Shown here: one piece after another, positions 53,046-61,545 of the stretch
Layout of the letters: each line of letters opens with the position of its first letter
Numbering within the stretch: the first letter of the stretch is position 1
Source: Parasediminibacterium sp051861445
GTDB taxonomy: Bacteria; Bacteroidota; Bacteroidia; Chitinophagales; Chitinophagaceae
DNA length: 64,000 nucleotides
Reading direction: 5' to 3'
Assembly (NCBI GenBank): GCA_051861445.1
Contig: JBHYCS010000001.1
Coordinates: 62,001 to 126,000 of the forward strand
Translations under genes and position numbers: made by a program
The notes under the pieces: generated by a model
Databases searched by the model: none
Seen by the model: the letters and a program-made list of their open reading frames with translations, nothing else
Told to the model about the DNA's origin: nothing

Positions 53046-53072
53046 TTACCAATCATTTTCATACATACTTTT

Positions 53073-53105
53073 AAAAAAGCCTATACAAATTGTGTAGGCT
53101 TTTTT
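53073..53105 (+). terminator. Terminator of the rpsF operon
   Basis: A 15-bp stem (53073-53087 with 53091-53105; one G-T pair) with a three-base loop and A/T-rich ends lies 28 bases after rplI. Confidence 0.88.
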
Positions 53106-53170
53106 ATTTGATTATAGAAAAATTTTATCCTTAAGAAATTCGTATTTATAGCTTTTATAGGGTAAGCAAT

Positions 53171-53178
53171 TATATTTG
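53171..53178 (+). promoter_or_regulatory. -7 box for the coiled-coil protein gene
   Basis: TATATTTG matches TAnnTTTG, 28 bases before the ATG at 53207. Confidence 0.45.
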
Positions 53179-53206
53179 TTTTATTTAAAACGCTTTAATT
53201 TTTTGT

Positions 53207-53548
53207 ATGTACCAATTATTGTCAATTGAATTTTTGGTGATTATTTGTATCAGTTTAATTGCAATTTTCTCAATCGTTTTGTTTTTTGTAGTGAAAAAAA
53301 ATAAAAAAAGAGTTTCTATTCTTATGAATGATTTATTTACAGTTGAGCAAGTAGTTCAAGAATTAAAGCCTCAATTACAAAACGCAAAAGAAGCTTTAGA
53401 AAAAAATGAACATGTAATATCTACTCAGAAAAATGAGTTAGAAATATTGCAGACGAAATATCAAACAGAAAAGGAAAAACATTGGCAAACAAAGCAAGCC
53501 CAAATAAAAGCCGAAAACGATTTAAATAGATTAAAACAAAATCAATAG
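53207..53548 (+). CDS. Small membrane-anchored coiled-coil protein
   Basis: A 113-residue protein with one N-terminal membrane helix (about 5-29, IEFLVIICISLIAIFSIVLF) followed by KKNKKR, which fixes the rest in the cytoplasm. Residues about 45-113 form a continuous coiled coil rich in Glu, Gln and Lys. I recognise no family. Topology resembles small division- or envelope-associated proteins, but no function can be assigned. It has its own promoter box, so it is not part of the ribosomal operon, and it runs convergently towards the esterase gene 27 bases away. Confidence 0.75.
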   Translation: MYQLLSIEFLVIICISLIAIFSIVLFFVVKKNKKRVSILMNDLFTVEQVVQELKPQLQNAKEALEKNEHVISTQKNELEILQTKYQTEKEKHWQTKQAQIKAENDLNRLKQNQ

Positions 53549-53575
53549 TGCTTTCATAAAATGAAAAGGTAACTT

Positions 53576-54397
53576 TTATCCTTTTTTTAATTTTTCTTCA
53601 AAAAACTTTTTGAAAAAATATAATTGATATTCTATTGCATTTGCCCAATAGTTCCAATCATGTTTTCCCGGACGTTTAATATAATCATGTTTTATTTTTA
53701 AAGCAAGCATTTTTTGATGTAAATCTTTATTATTGTTATAAAAGAAATCTTCTGTTCCACAATCAATGATTATAGATAAATCATAAAGAGGCTTTTGTTC
53801 TATTAGGTTTATAACAGAATAATTTTTCCAATTTTGAGCATAATTAATAGTGTCACCAATTCTTTTTGATACGTCGAATTTGTTTCTACTGTAGGTTAAA
53901 TCTACTCCACCACTCATACTACCACAAGCACCATAAATATCTGCATGTCGAAATCCTAAAAACAAGCCACCGTGACCTCCCATGCTTAAACCCGTAATAG
54001 CTCTTGCAAATCTATTTGGAATTGTCTTGTAAGCACTATCAATAAAATAAACAACTTCTTTTGCAACATGTGTTTCATATTTATAAGTGCTATCTATTGG
54101 ACTATCAAAATACCAACTAGAAAACCCACCATCTGGACAAACAATTAACATTTGATGAAGTGTTGCCAATTTTTGCAACTGTGGCACTTTAACAATCCAA
54201 TTCGAAAAATTGCCACTGTAGCCATGTAACACATAAACGACAGGAAAATTTTGTTTAGACTTTTTATAGTTTTCTGGTTTAATTACTACCGTTTTAATAT
54301 TCTTTTTCATTGCAATACTGTAGATAATAGCAGTATCAACATTTGCCTTTGCTAATGAAATTGTAATCGTTAAAATAGCAATCCATACAGTTTTCAT
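53576..54397 (-). CDS. Exported esterase D-type alpha/beta hydrolase
   Basis: A 273-residue hydrolase with a signal peptide (1-18, ending ISLAKA). The fold shows FPVVYVLHGYSGNFSNW (oxyanion HG motif, about 51-67), nucleophile S138 in GLSMGGHGG, an acid at D212 or D217 in DCGTEDFF and H246 in GKHDWNYW. It belongs to the esterase D/feruloyl-esterase-like group that acts on small or carbohydrate esters. The substrate cannot be read. The terminator of the upstream M1 peptidase gene lies in front of it, so it is transcribed independently. Confidence 0.88.
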   Translation of the reverse strand: MKTVWIAILTITISLAKANVDTAIIYSIAMKKNIKTVVIKPENYKKSKQNFPVVYVLHGYSGNFSNWIVKVPQLQKLATLHQMLIVCPDGGFSSWYFDSPIDSTYKYETHVAKEVVYFIDSAYKTIPNRFARAITGLSMGGHGGLFLGFRHADIYGACGSMSGGVDLTYSRNKFDVSKRIGDTINYAQNWKNYSVINLIEQKPLYDLSIIIDCGTEDFFYNNNKDLHQKMLALKIKHDYIKRPGKHDWNYWANAIEYQLYFFKKFFEEKLKKG

Positions 54398-54419
54398 AAT
54401 AGTGTATTAAAATGTTTAC

Positions 54420-54453
54420 AAAAAAGGCTGCCTTAAATTAGACAGCCTTTTTT
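54420..54453 (-). terminator. Terminator after the M1 peptidase gene
   Basis: A6-GGCTG (54420-54430) pairs perfectly with CAGCC-T6 (54443-54453). It lies 20 bases past the stop codon of the peptidase gene. Confidence 0.85.
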
Positions 54454-54472
54454 ATTAAAATTTGCAATTTAT

Positions 54473-56869
54473 TTATTTGCCGCTTTTCTTCTCAGCCGCT
54501 GTTTGCATTGGGTTTTTACCATTACCACCAGCATTTCTTCTATTATTTGCTCCAGCTTTGTATAGAGCAAATTTACTTGGTTCATCATCTACTTTACCCC
54601 ATGTATTGTTACTTTCATTAATGTCGGCAGTTTCTCTCATTGGGTCTAATTTAATAGCGGTTGCCTTTTTTGTAGTCATGAAAACCTTGGTTACTTTATT
54701 TTCATTTTTACGCCAAATTTGAGCAGGAATTCTTTCGATTTGTTTTGTTCCGTCGGCAAAAGAAAACTCTACAATAATTGGCATTACTAAGCCACCTTTA
54801 TTAGCAAAAGAAATTTCGTATAAATGTGTATCTGCATATTTCTGTTTAGTAGCGTCATCTAATCCTTCAATGTTAAATGCTGCACCTGCTGAAACGGTAT
54901 ATTTTGCTGTGTCATAAGGCTCAATTCCTCTTGCATATCTCCAATAAAAATCTCTAAGTGTAGTATCTACATCTGTTAAGAAAACAATTTTTTTATCTTC
55001 TCTATTTCTAATTTTAGAAATATCTTCAAATGCATTTACAAGTGGTTTATCATTCGCTCTAGTAGTTGCACCACCACCTCTTGTTGGCAATTCAACTTTT
55101 GCAGATGGATCAAATACTGCATGTTTTACATCTTCAATGGCAATATCACAAGCTTCAATACTGTAAAACCAACCTCTCCAAAACCAATCTAAATCTTCTG
55201 CACTTGCATCTTCCATTGTTCTGAACAAATCAGCAGGTGTAGGATGTTTAAATGCCCAACGACGAGCATATTCTTTAAATGCATAGTCAAACAATTCTCT
55301 TCCCATAATGGTTTCTCTCAAAATATTTAAACCAGTTGCTGGCTTAGAATATGCATTTGGCCCGAATTGAATAATGTTTTCACTATTCGTCATAATTGGT
55401 TCTAATTGTTCTTTTGGTAAACGCATATAATCTGCAATTGAGAAAGCAGGACCTCTTCTAGATGGGAATTTATTATCGTATAATTCTTCTGTTAAATACT
55501 CTACAAAAGTGTTTAACCCTTCGTCCATCCAACTCCATTGACGCTCATCGCTATTGATAATCATTGGGAAGAAATTATGACCTACTTCATGAATAATTAC
55601 ACCTAACATTCCATTTTTTACAGATTCGCTGTAAGTGCCATCTTTTTCAGTTCTTCCATAATTAAAACAAATCATTGGATATTCCATACCATTACTAGCT
55701 TCTAAACTCTGAGCAACAGGATATGGATAAGGAATGGTAAACTTAGAATAAGTACGAATAGTATGTGCTACTGCTTTTGAAGAAAACTTACGATATAAAC
55801 CATAAGCCTCTTTACCATAACCACTCATACACATAATTTTCTTTCCTTCAACATAAGTAGGAAAAGCATCCCATATAAATTTACGAGAGCTACCCCAAGC
55901 AAAATCACGTACATTATTGGCTTTAAACACCCAAGTTTTTGTGCCAGTTGCAGGATTTTTTTCAGCAACTTTTGCTTCGTCAAGCGTTACCACTTCTACA
56001 GGTTCTTTTGCTGTTTGTGCTTTTGCCCAACGAGCTTGTTGAGCAGCTGTTAATACTTGAGCATAATTTTGTCCCTCTCCTGTTGCCATTACCACATGGT
56101 CAGATGGAACAGTCATTTTTACATTAAAGTTTCCAAATGTTAAAGCAAATTCTCCTCTACCAGTAAATTGGTGGTGTTGCCAACCTTGAAAATCGCTGTA
56201 CACACATAAACGAGGATACCATTGTGCCATAGTAAAAATGTAGTTTCCATCTTCTGGAAAATACTCGTAACCACCTCTTCCACCAATTGTTAATCGGTCA
56301 GAAATTTTATAATTCCATCCACAAACAAAAGAAAACTTCTGTCCAGGTTTTAAAGGAGTTGGTAATTCAATACGCATCATTGTTTTATTAACTGTGTATT
56401 GTAAAGCCTTTTTGGTAACAAAATCGGTTAAAGAGGTAATGTTTACACCCAATCCATTGTCTTTTTTTGCTTCAGCCATACGTTCTAAAGTAGTTACTGC
56501 AACATTTTTAGACATACTACTTCCATCTTGGTAATTTGCATTTTTAGTAGTGCTATGTTCATTCTCATCTAATTGTAACCATATATAGGTTAAAACATCA
56601 GGAGAATTATTGAAGTAAGTAACCGTTTCGGTTCCCGTTAACAATAGTTTCTTTTCATCTAAAGAGCAAGTAATATCGTAGTCTGCTCTTTGCTGCCAAT
56701 ATTTTGGTCCTGGTGCACCACTAGCCGTTCTGTACTCGTTTGGTGTTGGCAAAATGGTTCCTAACTGCTCAAATTTGTTACCATGATTTGAGGTAGGATT
56801 GTTCATAATGTTTTGAGCATTTGCTCCCAAACATGCCGATACCAATGTAACCACTAAAAGATTTCTCAT
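54473..56869 (-). CDS. Exported M1 family metallopeptidase
   Basis: A 798-residue zinc aminopeptidase-like protein with a signal peptide (1-18, ending GANAQ). The zinc site is H427-E-V-G-H431 with E450 (WMDEGLNTF), the HExxH-18-E pattern of gluzincins. The exopeptidase GxMEN motif appears as SNGMEYPMICFN, with Tyr in place of the Asn. A C-terminal beta-rich part and a Gly/Asn/Lys-rich tail (NRRNAGGNGKNP) follow. It probably digests peptides in the periplasm. A HupE-like membrane protein and DUF6702 protein are encoded next to it, a neighbourhood I recall from other Bacteroidota. Confidence 0.93.
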   Translation of the reverse strand: MRNLLVVTLVSACLGANAQNIMNNPTSNHGNKFEQLGTILPTPNEYRTASGAPGPKYWQQRADYDITCSLDEKKLLLTGTETVTYFNNSPDVLTYIWLQLDENEHSTTKNANYQDGSSMSKNVAVTTLERMAEAKKDNGLGVNITSLTDFVTKKALQYTVNKTMMRIELPTPLKPGQKFSFVCGWNYKISDRLTIGGRGGYEYFPEDGNYIFTMAQWYPRLCVYSDFQGWQHHQFTGRGEFALTFGNFNVKMTVPSDHVVMATGEGQNYAQVLTAAQQARWAKAQTAKEPVEVVTLDEAKVAEKNPATGTKTWVFKANNVRDFAWGSSRKFIWDAFPTYVEGKKIMCMSGYGKEAYGLYRKFSSKAVAHTIRTYSKFTIPYPYPVAQSLEASNGMEYPMICFNYGRTEKDGTYSESVKNGMLGVIIHEVGHNFFPMIINSDERQWSWMDEGLNTFVEYLTEELYDNKFPSRRGPAFSIADYMRLPKEQLEPIMTNSENIIQFGPNAYSKPATGLNILRETIMGRELFDYAFKEYARRWAFKHPTPADLFRTMEDASAEDLDWFWRGWFYSIEACDIAIEDVKHAVFDPSAKVELPTRGGGATTRANDKPLVNAFEDISKIRNREDKKIVFLTDVDTTLRDFYWRYARGIEPYDTAKYTVSAGAAFNIEGLDDATKQKYADTHLYEISFANKGGLVMPIIVEFSFADGTKQIERIPAQIWRKNENKVTKVFMTTKKATAIKLDPMRETADINESNNTWGKVDDEPSKFALYKAGANNRRNAGGNGKNPMQTAAEKKSGK

Positions 56870-56918
56870 TGCGTATATAGGTTTTATTTTAAAAAGGGTA
56901 TTTGTGTTTTAGTAGATT

Positions 56919-57500
56919 TTAAAATGGCCATCTTTCACTACACATTTGCAATGCAATGGCAAAAACACCACCACTACAAAACAAAATGTATTCTCTTCTA
57001 TTTATTTTTAACAAGGTTACTAAGATAGCAGAAATTATTAAAACAAACAGTACAATTAGTAGTTGCCCTACTTCTAAACCAACATTAAAAGCCAATAGTT
57101 GTATAATAATTGATTCATCTTTTCCCAATAAACTTTTTAAATAATTACTAAAGCCTAAACCATGAATTAAACCAAAGGCTAATGCAAAAAAATAAATAAG
57201 TGAAAAGTTAGTTTTGAAAACAAACTTTTTTACAAACACGTTACTTACTGCGGTAATGATAATAGTAACAGGAATTAAAAATTCAATCCATTTTGAAGAA
57301 AATGAAAATACTTCAAATACACTTAGTGCAAGCGTAATAGAATGGCCAATTGTAAAAGCTGTTACAAGTATTAATATTTTTTTCCAATCAGAAAATTGAT
57401 AACGTAAACAAAGAGCAAGAATGAATAATATATGATCGATGCCTTGCAAATCTGCAATGTGTTCTTTGCCTAGTGAAAAGTATAATCCAAATTCGTTCAT
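56919..57500 (-). CDS. HupE/UreJ family membrane protein
   Basis: A 193-residue integral membrane protein with six to seven helices. GIDHILFILALCLRY (about 20-34) and LVTAFTIGHSITLAL (about 45-59) hold the conserved histidines, and FALAFGLIHGLGFSNYL (about 105-121) is the second HupE/UreJ motif with HGLGF. In hydrogenase and urease clusters these proteins are thought to bring in nickel or cobalt; neither enzyme is encoded here. It is upstream of the M1 metallopeptidase (49-base gap) and divergent from the DUF6702 gene, so metal supply to the envelope is a possible role. Confidence 0.87.
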   Translation of the reverse strand: MNEFGLYFSLGKEHIADLQGIDHILFILALCLRYQFSDWKKILILVTAFTIGHSITLALSVFEVFSFSSKWIEFLIPVTIIITAVSNVFVKKFVFKTNFSLIYFFALAFGLIHGLGFSNYLKSLLGKDESIIIQLLAFNVGLEVGQLLIVLFVLIISAILVTLLKINRREYILFCSGGVFAIALQMCSERWPF

Positions 57501-57554
57501 ATTGAAAATTGAAAATTAAACATCACATTTGCAACCAACAAAAGCAAATGTTTA

Positions 57555-58043
57555 ATGGCAAATATATTGGTTAGATGGTTGTTAGTAGGGTTTGTAGCAG
57601 CATTGCATCCTTTTTATGTTTCCATCATCGATATTCAACACAATTCAAAAGAAAAATCGCTAGAAATAAGTGTCCGAATTTTCACTGAAGATTTAGAGGC
57701 AACTCTTAAAAAAACGCATACAGGAAAGTTTGATATTTATAATGCTACCAATAAAGACATTGCAGATAAATTAATTACCAATTACATAAAGCAAAAAATA
57801 CACTTAACTATCGACCAAAAAAAAGTAGAGTTAGACTACGTAGGCTTTGAACATCAAAAAGAAAGTACTTGGATTTATTTTGAAGTAAACAATGTTGCTG
57901 CATTTAAAAAGGCTACCATTAACAGTACATTATTGTACGATTTTGAAGAAAAGCAAATCAATATTATTCATGTAAAAAATAATGGTGTACAAAAAAGCTA
58001 CAAATTAGAATATCCTAAAAGCGATGCAAACTTTGAGTTTTAG
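57555..58043 (+). CDS. DUF6702 family protein
   Basis: A 162-residue protein with an N-terminal hydrophobic stretch (residues about 6-17) that may be a signal peptide, then a small mixed alpha/beta domain: HPFYVSIIDIQHNSKEKSLE (18-37), ISVRIFTEDLEATLKK and TWIYFEVNN. I recall the pattern as DUF6702, formerly mislabelled peptidase E, which often accompanies M1 peptidase and HupE genes in Bacteroidota. No catalytic residues are obvious. It is divergent from HupE with 54 bases between. Confidence 0.8.
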   Translation: MANILVRWLLVGFVAALHPFYVSIIDIQHNSKEKSLEISVRIFTEDLEATLKKTHTGKFDIYNATNKDIADKLITNYIKQKIHLTIDQKKVELDYVGFEHQKESTWIYFEVNNVAAFKKATINSTLLYDFEEKQINIIHVKNNGVQKSYKLEYPKSDANFEF

Positions 58044-58058
58044 TAGGGTTGAAACAAT

Positions 58059-59342
58059 TTAATCTTCTTCTTTGTCATCAGTTGAAACCAATACTTTATC
58101 AATTCGATGATTGTCCATATCTACAATTTCAAATTTAAATCCACGCCAATAAAGTGTATCAGCTGTTTTAGGAATTTCTTTTAGTTGATCTAAAATAAAA
58201 CCTGCTAACGTATCAAACTCTTGTTCAATATCGGCCATCCATTCGGTTTTATCTACATGTTCTAAAAAGTCGTAAAAAGAAATTTGTGCATCAATTAAAA
58301 AGCTGCCATCTGCCCTTTCCACAATTTGATACGCCTCTTCATCTGGCTGAGGAATATCTCCTACAATAGCCTCTAAAATATCGTTGAGTGTAATCAGCCC
58401 TTCAATACTTCCATATTCATTTACAATAAAACAATGGTGTATTTTGGTGCCTTTAAACTTCTCTAAAACTTGATAAGCCGTATTGTTTTCAGGCACATAC
58501 ATCGGCTGTTTTATTAATGTAGAAATAAGTACATCATTACTAGCTGTAAACAATTCTTTTATAGAAACAAAACCTTTAATGGTATCAATATTTCCCTCAC
58601 AAACAGGATAAATGGTATGCATAGCCTCTGTTAAAGTAGCTTTAATTTCACCAACAGTTGCTGTTGCCTCTAGCCATTCAATATCGCTTCTATGTGTCAT
58701 TAAGCTGGTAATATTTCTATCACCTAAATGAAATACACGTTCAATAATTTCTTGTTCTGCTTCTTCTATTGTTCCTTGTTCGGTTCCTTCACTAATAATG
58801 GCTTTTATTTCTTCTTCTGTAACTTGATTATCATTGGTTTTTATACCTAATAATTTACTTAAAAAAGTAGTTGTAATACTGAGCAACCATACAAAAGGAA
58901 ACGTAATGGTGCTAATGATTTTCATAGGTGCAGCTACCATTTTTGCAATCGATTCAGGATTGCTTAAACCTATTCTTTTGGGTAATAATTCTCCTAAAAC
59001 CAACGAAAAAAATGTTAAAATAAACAATACAATAACAGTAGCTACGCCATTGCTATATGGTTTAATAAAACTGAATTGCTGTAGCCAAATAACAAAATCG
59101 TCTTTTAGTTTTTCTCCCGAAAAAATACCGGTCAAAATACCAATAAGCGTAATTCCTATTTGAACAGTTGATAAAAATGTATCAGGATGATTGGCTAGTT
59201 CTAAAGCCTGTTTTGCTACACTATCGCCTTTATTTGCCTGCCCTTCTAGCCTTGCTTTTCTAGCAGAAACCAAGGCAATTTCTGCCATTGAAAATAAACC
59301 GTTAATAATAATCAGTAATAGAATAATTAAGATTTCGTTCAT
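58059..59342 (-). CDS. CNNM/CBS transporter (HlyC/CorC family)
   Basis: A 427-residue membrane protein. The N-terminal CNNM domain (about 1-190) has three to four membrane helices with GLFSMAEIALVSARKARLEG and LGELLPKRIGLSNPE. Two CBS domains (about 210-330) include TSLMTHRSDIEWLEATATVG and IHHCFIVNEYGSIEGLITLN, and the CorC_HlyC domain ends the protein (VERADGSFLIDAQI, EFDTLAGFILDQL). Such proteins export or regulate Mg2+, Co2+ or Na+. It is convergent with DUF6702. mgtE elsewhere in the window handles Mg2+ uptake. Confidence 0.93.
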   Translation of the reverse strand: MNEILIILLLIIINGLFSMAEIALVSARKARLEGQANKGDSVAKQALELANHPDTFLSTVQIGITLIGILTGIFSGEKLKDDFVIWLQQFSFIKPYSNGVATVIVLFILTFFSLVLGELLPKRIGLSNPESIAKMVAAPMKIISTITFPFVWLLSITTTFLSKLLGIKTNDNQVTEEEIKAIISEGTEQGTIEEAEQEIIERVFHLGDRNITSLMTHRSDIEWLEATATVGEIKATLTEAMHTIYPVCEGNIDTIKGFVSIKELFTASNDVLISTLIKQPMYVPENNTAYQVLEKFKGTKIHHCFIVNEYGSIEGLITLNDILEAIVGDIPQPDEEAYQIVERADGSFLIDAQISFYDFLEHVDKTEWMADIEQEFDTLAGFILDQLKEIPKTADTLYWRGFKFEIVDMDNHRIDKVLVSTDDKEED

Positions 59343-59510
59343 GTAAAGTTGTTATTAAATAATAACCGCTATTTTTTGTAATTTGATATTTTTAAAAGCA
59401 GTTTAAAAAAGTGTTTATGATAAAGATAAGGGTTTAAACAAATACCTCATTTGAATTTATAAATGTTGAATAAAAGAGTGATATTTATTTGTATTGTAAA
59501 AAAAGTAAAT

Positions 59511-60140
59511 TTAATTAGTAGAACCGCTTTTGATATTCAACGGTGCTAAAGATTGAATAGATGTATTGTAAAAATGAGCAATACCATAACCAATGCTGCT
59601 TCCAACCAATGCACCACCTACTATATCAAAAGGATAATGCACACCCACATAAACTTGTGCATAGCAAATAGTAGCAGCCCAAGCATACAAAGCCCATTTC
59701 CATTTACCAATAAACATTCCTAAAGTTTTAGAAATAAAAACTGCCAAAGCAAAATGATTAGCTGCATGAGACGATGTAAAGCTGAATGCACCAGAACAAT
59801 GTTTAAGTAATAATCGAACATTGAATTCAAAATATGGATCAGCACAAGGTCTTGGTCGTTCAAAATATTTTTTAAGAATGCCACTACTTACCTGATCTGA
59901 TAACGTAATAGTGAGAATCACAAAAACCAACCAAACCCATGCATTTTTACCAAAATTTATAAATACAAAAACCAACAAAAACAAATAGAGAGGCAACCAA
60001 GTATTGCTATCTCTCCACCAAGGAGCCACTTGATCGAAAAATGGATGAGTATATGTTTGGTTTATTTTCAGAAAAATATATTGATCTAACTGAATTAACC
60101 ACTGTAAAAAATCATTTTTTAAAAAAGAGCTAGTATCCAT
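59511..60140 (-). CDS. PAP2-type membrane phosphatase
   Basis: A 209-residue membrane protein of the phosphatidic acid phosphatase 2 superfamily, with about five helices. The three motifs are complete: KKYFERPRPC (K-x6-RP), FTSSHAANHFALAV (SxxH) and VYVGVHYPFDIVGGALVG (SR-type motif here with VGVHYP and D). It likely removes phosphate from undecaprenyl diphosphate or lipid A/phosphatidate on the outer face of the inner membrane; the exact substrate is open. The ATG is four bases after a TAnnTTTG box. Confidence 0.92.
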   Translation of the reverse strand: MDTSSFLKNDFLQWLIQLDQYIFLKINQTYTHPFFDQVAPWWRDSNTWLPLYLFLLVFVFINFGKNAWVWLVFVILTITLSDQVSSGILKKYFERPRPCADPYFEFNVRLLLKHCSGAFSFTSSHAANHFALAVFISKTLGMFIGKWKWALYAWAATICYAQVYVGVHYPFDIVGGALVGSSIGYGIAHFYNTSIQSLAPLNIKSGSTN

Positions 60141-60144
60141 TAAG

Positions 60145-60152
60145 CAAAGATA
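60145..60152 (-). promoter_or_regulatory. -7 box for the PAP2 gene
   Basis: Minus-strand TATCTTTG fits TAnnTTTG and ends four bases (CTTA) before the ATG at 60140, predicting a leaderless message. Confidence 0.5.
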
Positions 60153-60245
60153 AAAGTGTAAATATTGATTTTTTTAACAAGATTTTTATGCTGAAATGAA
60201 CATTGAATTCTACTATTCCTTAATTTCATTTGCAAATTTTATTAT

Positions 60246-60701
60246 ATGAAATGGTATTTATCAATATGCATCTTATTTTCTATTAATCAAATATCTGCAC
60301 AAAATAAAATAAAGGGTACAATTAACACTCAACCATCTATCGACACAAACTTGCTAATTAGAGGTATTCAGCCTAAAGTAACCGTTGTTCAAATAATGCC
60401 TGATGCATTAGCTGGAAAAAAAGATAGTTTAAGATTAAAAGGTAATAACAAAATAGGTTTTGATTTGTACCAAAGCAATACAGATAATATGACAGTATTA
60501 ATTCCTGATGCAGATAATAAAACTAGATTGGGTTATCCTCTCCAACAAATGGAATCTGCAAAAAATAAAGGTTTTAATATTCAAGAAATAATTAAAAATA
60601 AGGGATTGAAATTGCCTCCTCCTAATCAGTATAGAAACTATAAAGACTCAAGTGCCAGAAGTAATTGGTACAATCAATTTAAAGCCTTACCTACACGTTA
60701 A
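60246..60701 (+). CDS. Exported protein of unknown function
   Basis: A 151-residue protein with a signal peptide (1-19, ending NQISAQ). The mature part is polar, with few hydrophobic stretches and a proline-rich end (LKLPPPNQYRNY). I see no known domain. Its last 11 bases overlap the convergent methyltransferase gene, a sign that the reading frame end is constrained. Codon usage is like its neighbours. It may be a lineage-specific periplasmic protein. Confidence 0.65.
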   Translation: MKWYLSICILFSINQISAQNKIKGTINTQPSIDTNLLIRGIQPKVTVVQIMPDALAGKKDSLRLKGNNKIGFDLYQSNTDNMTVLIPDADNKTRLGYPLQQMESAKNKGFNIQEIIKNKGLKLPPPNQYRNYKDSSARSNWYNQFKALPTR

Positions 60702-61440
60702 TTTTTTTAGCAACTATAATCATTCTAGGCGATTTTCTAGCATCATAAGCACCCAATTGATAGTTACCAAATACCTCTTGTATTTGCAATCCTTGATAAG
60801 AAAGCATATCTGTGAAATCGGCTAACGTAAATTTGGCTACTTTTTCGGTGTACAAATGTTTCAAAGCATTGCTTGTTGCATCTGCAACTTGAATTTGTTT
60901 AAAAAAATGTTGATCTGTATGCCATTTAGATACATGAAAATGTATGCCCTCAATTTCTGTATGTGCAGATTTAATAAGAGTATCTTCTGCATACAACACA
61001 TTTAAATAATCAATTACAAATGTGCCTTTTGGAACAAGTGATTGTGCAATGCTTCTTATGGTATTATTGTGTTCTCTTTCTGTTTTAAAATAACCAAAAC
61101 TGGTAAAAAAGTTAAACGCAAATTGAAAATAATTAATCCAAAATGGTAAACGCATATCGTGTTCATAAAAATGCAGACTATCAGATTCGTCTTTTTTAGC
61201 CTCAGCAATAGATTCAGTAGATAAATCAATACCCGTTACATCAAATCCTAAATCTGCTAAAACCTTGCTGTGTCTTCCTTTTCCACAAGCAACATCGAGC
61301 ATTCTTGCATTTTTTTGTGGTTGAAGAAAATCTATTAAGCTTTCAATGAACAATTGAGCCTCACTATCGTTTCTGTTTTTATATAAAAGGTGGTAATAAG
61401 GAGAATTAAACCAATCTTTAAACCAAGTTTTCTGATTCAT
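60691..61440 (-). CDS. Class I SAM-dependent methyltransferase
   Basis: A 249-residue methyltransferase of the UbiE/Methyltransf_25 type. Motif I is MLDVACGKGRHSKVLADLGF (about 44-63), motif II-like VTGIDLSTESIAEAKKD follows, and FVIDYLNVLY is in the later beta strand. The substrate is unknown; candidates are small metabolites or a lipid. It ends convergently with an exported protein gene (11-base overlap). Upstream, TATCTTAG ends four bases before the ATG, a one-mismatch version of the box seen before other starts in this window. Confidence 0.85.
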   Translation of the reverse strand: MNQKTWFKDWFNSPYYHLLYKNRNDSEAQLFIESLIDFLQPQKNARMLDVACGKGRHSKVLADLGFDVTGIDLSTESIAEAKKDESDSLHFYEHDMRLPFWINYFQFAFNFFTSFGYFKTEREHNNTIRSIAQSLVPKGTFVIDYLNVLYAEDTLIKSAHTEIEGIHFHVSKWHTDQHFFKQIQVADATSNALKHLYTEKVAKFTLADFTDMLSYQGLQIQEVFGNYQLGAYDARKSPRMIIVAKKINV

Positions 61441-61494
61441 AAAGCTAAGATAAGCAGTATAAAAATAACAGCATTCTCAAATTCATTTTTCAGT

Positions 61495-61502
61495 TATGTT
61501 TG
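61495..61502 (+). promoter_or_regulatory. -7 box for glmM
   Basis: TATGTTTG matches TAnnTTTG, 43 bases before the ATG at 61546. Confidence 0.45.
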
Positions 61503-61545
61503 CACTACCCCATATAGAAATAAGTTTTAAAAAAGATTAAATATT

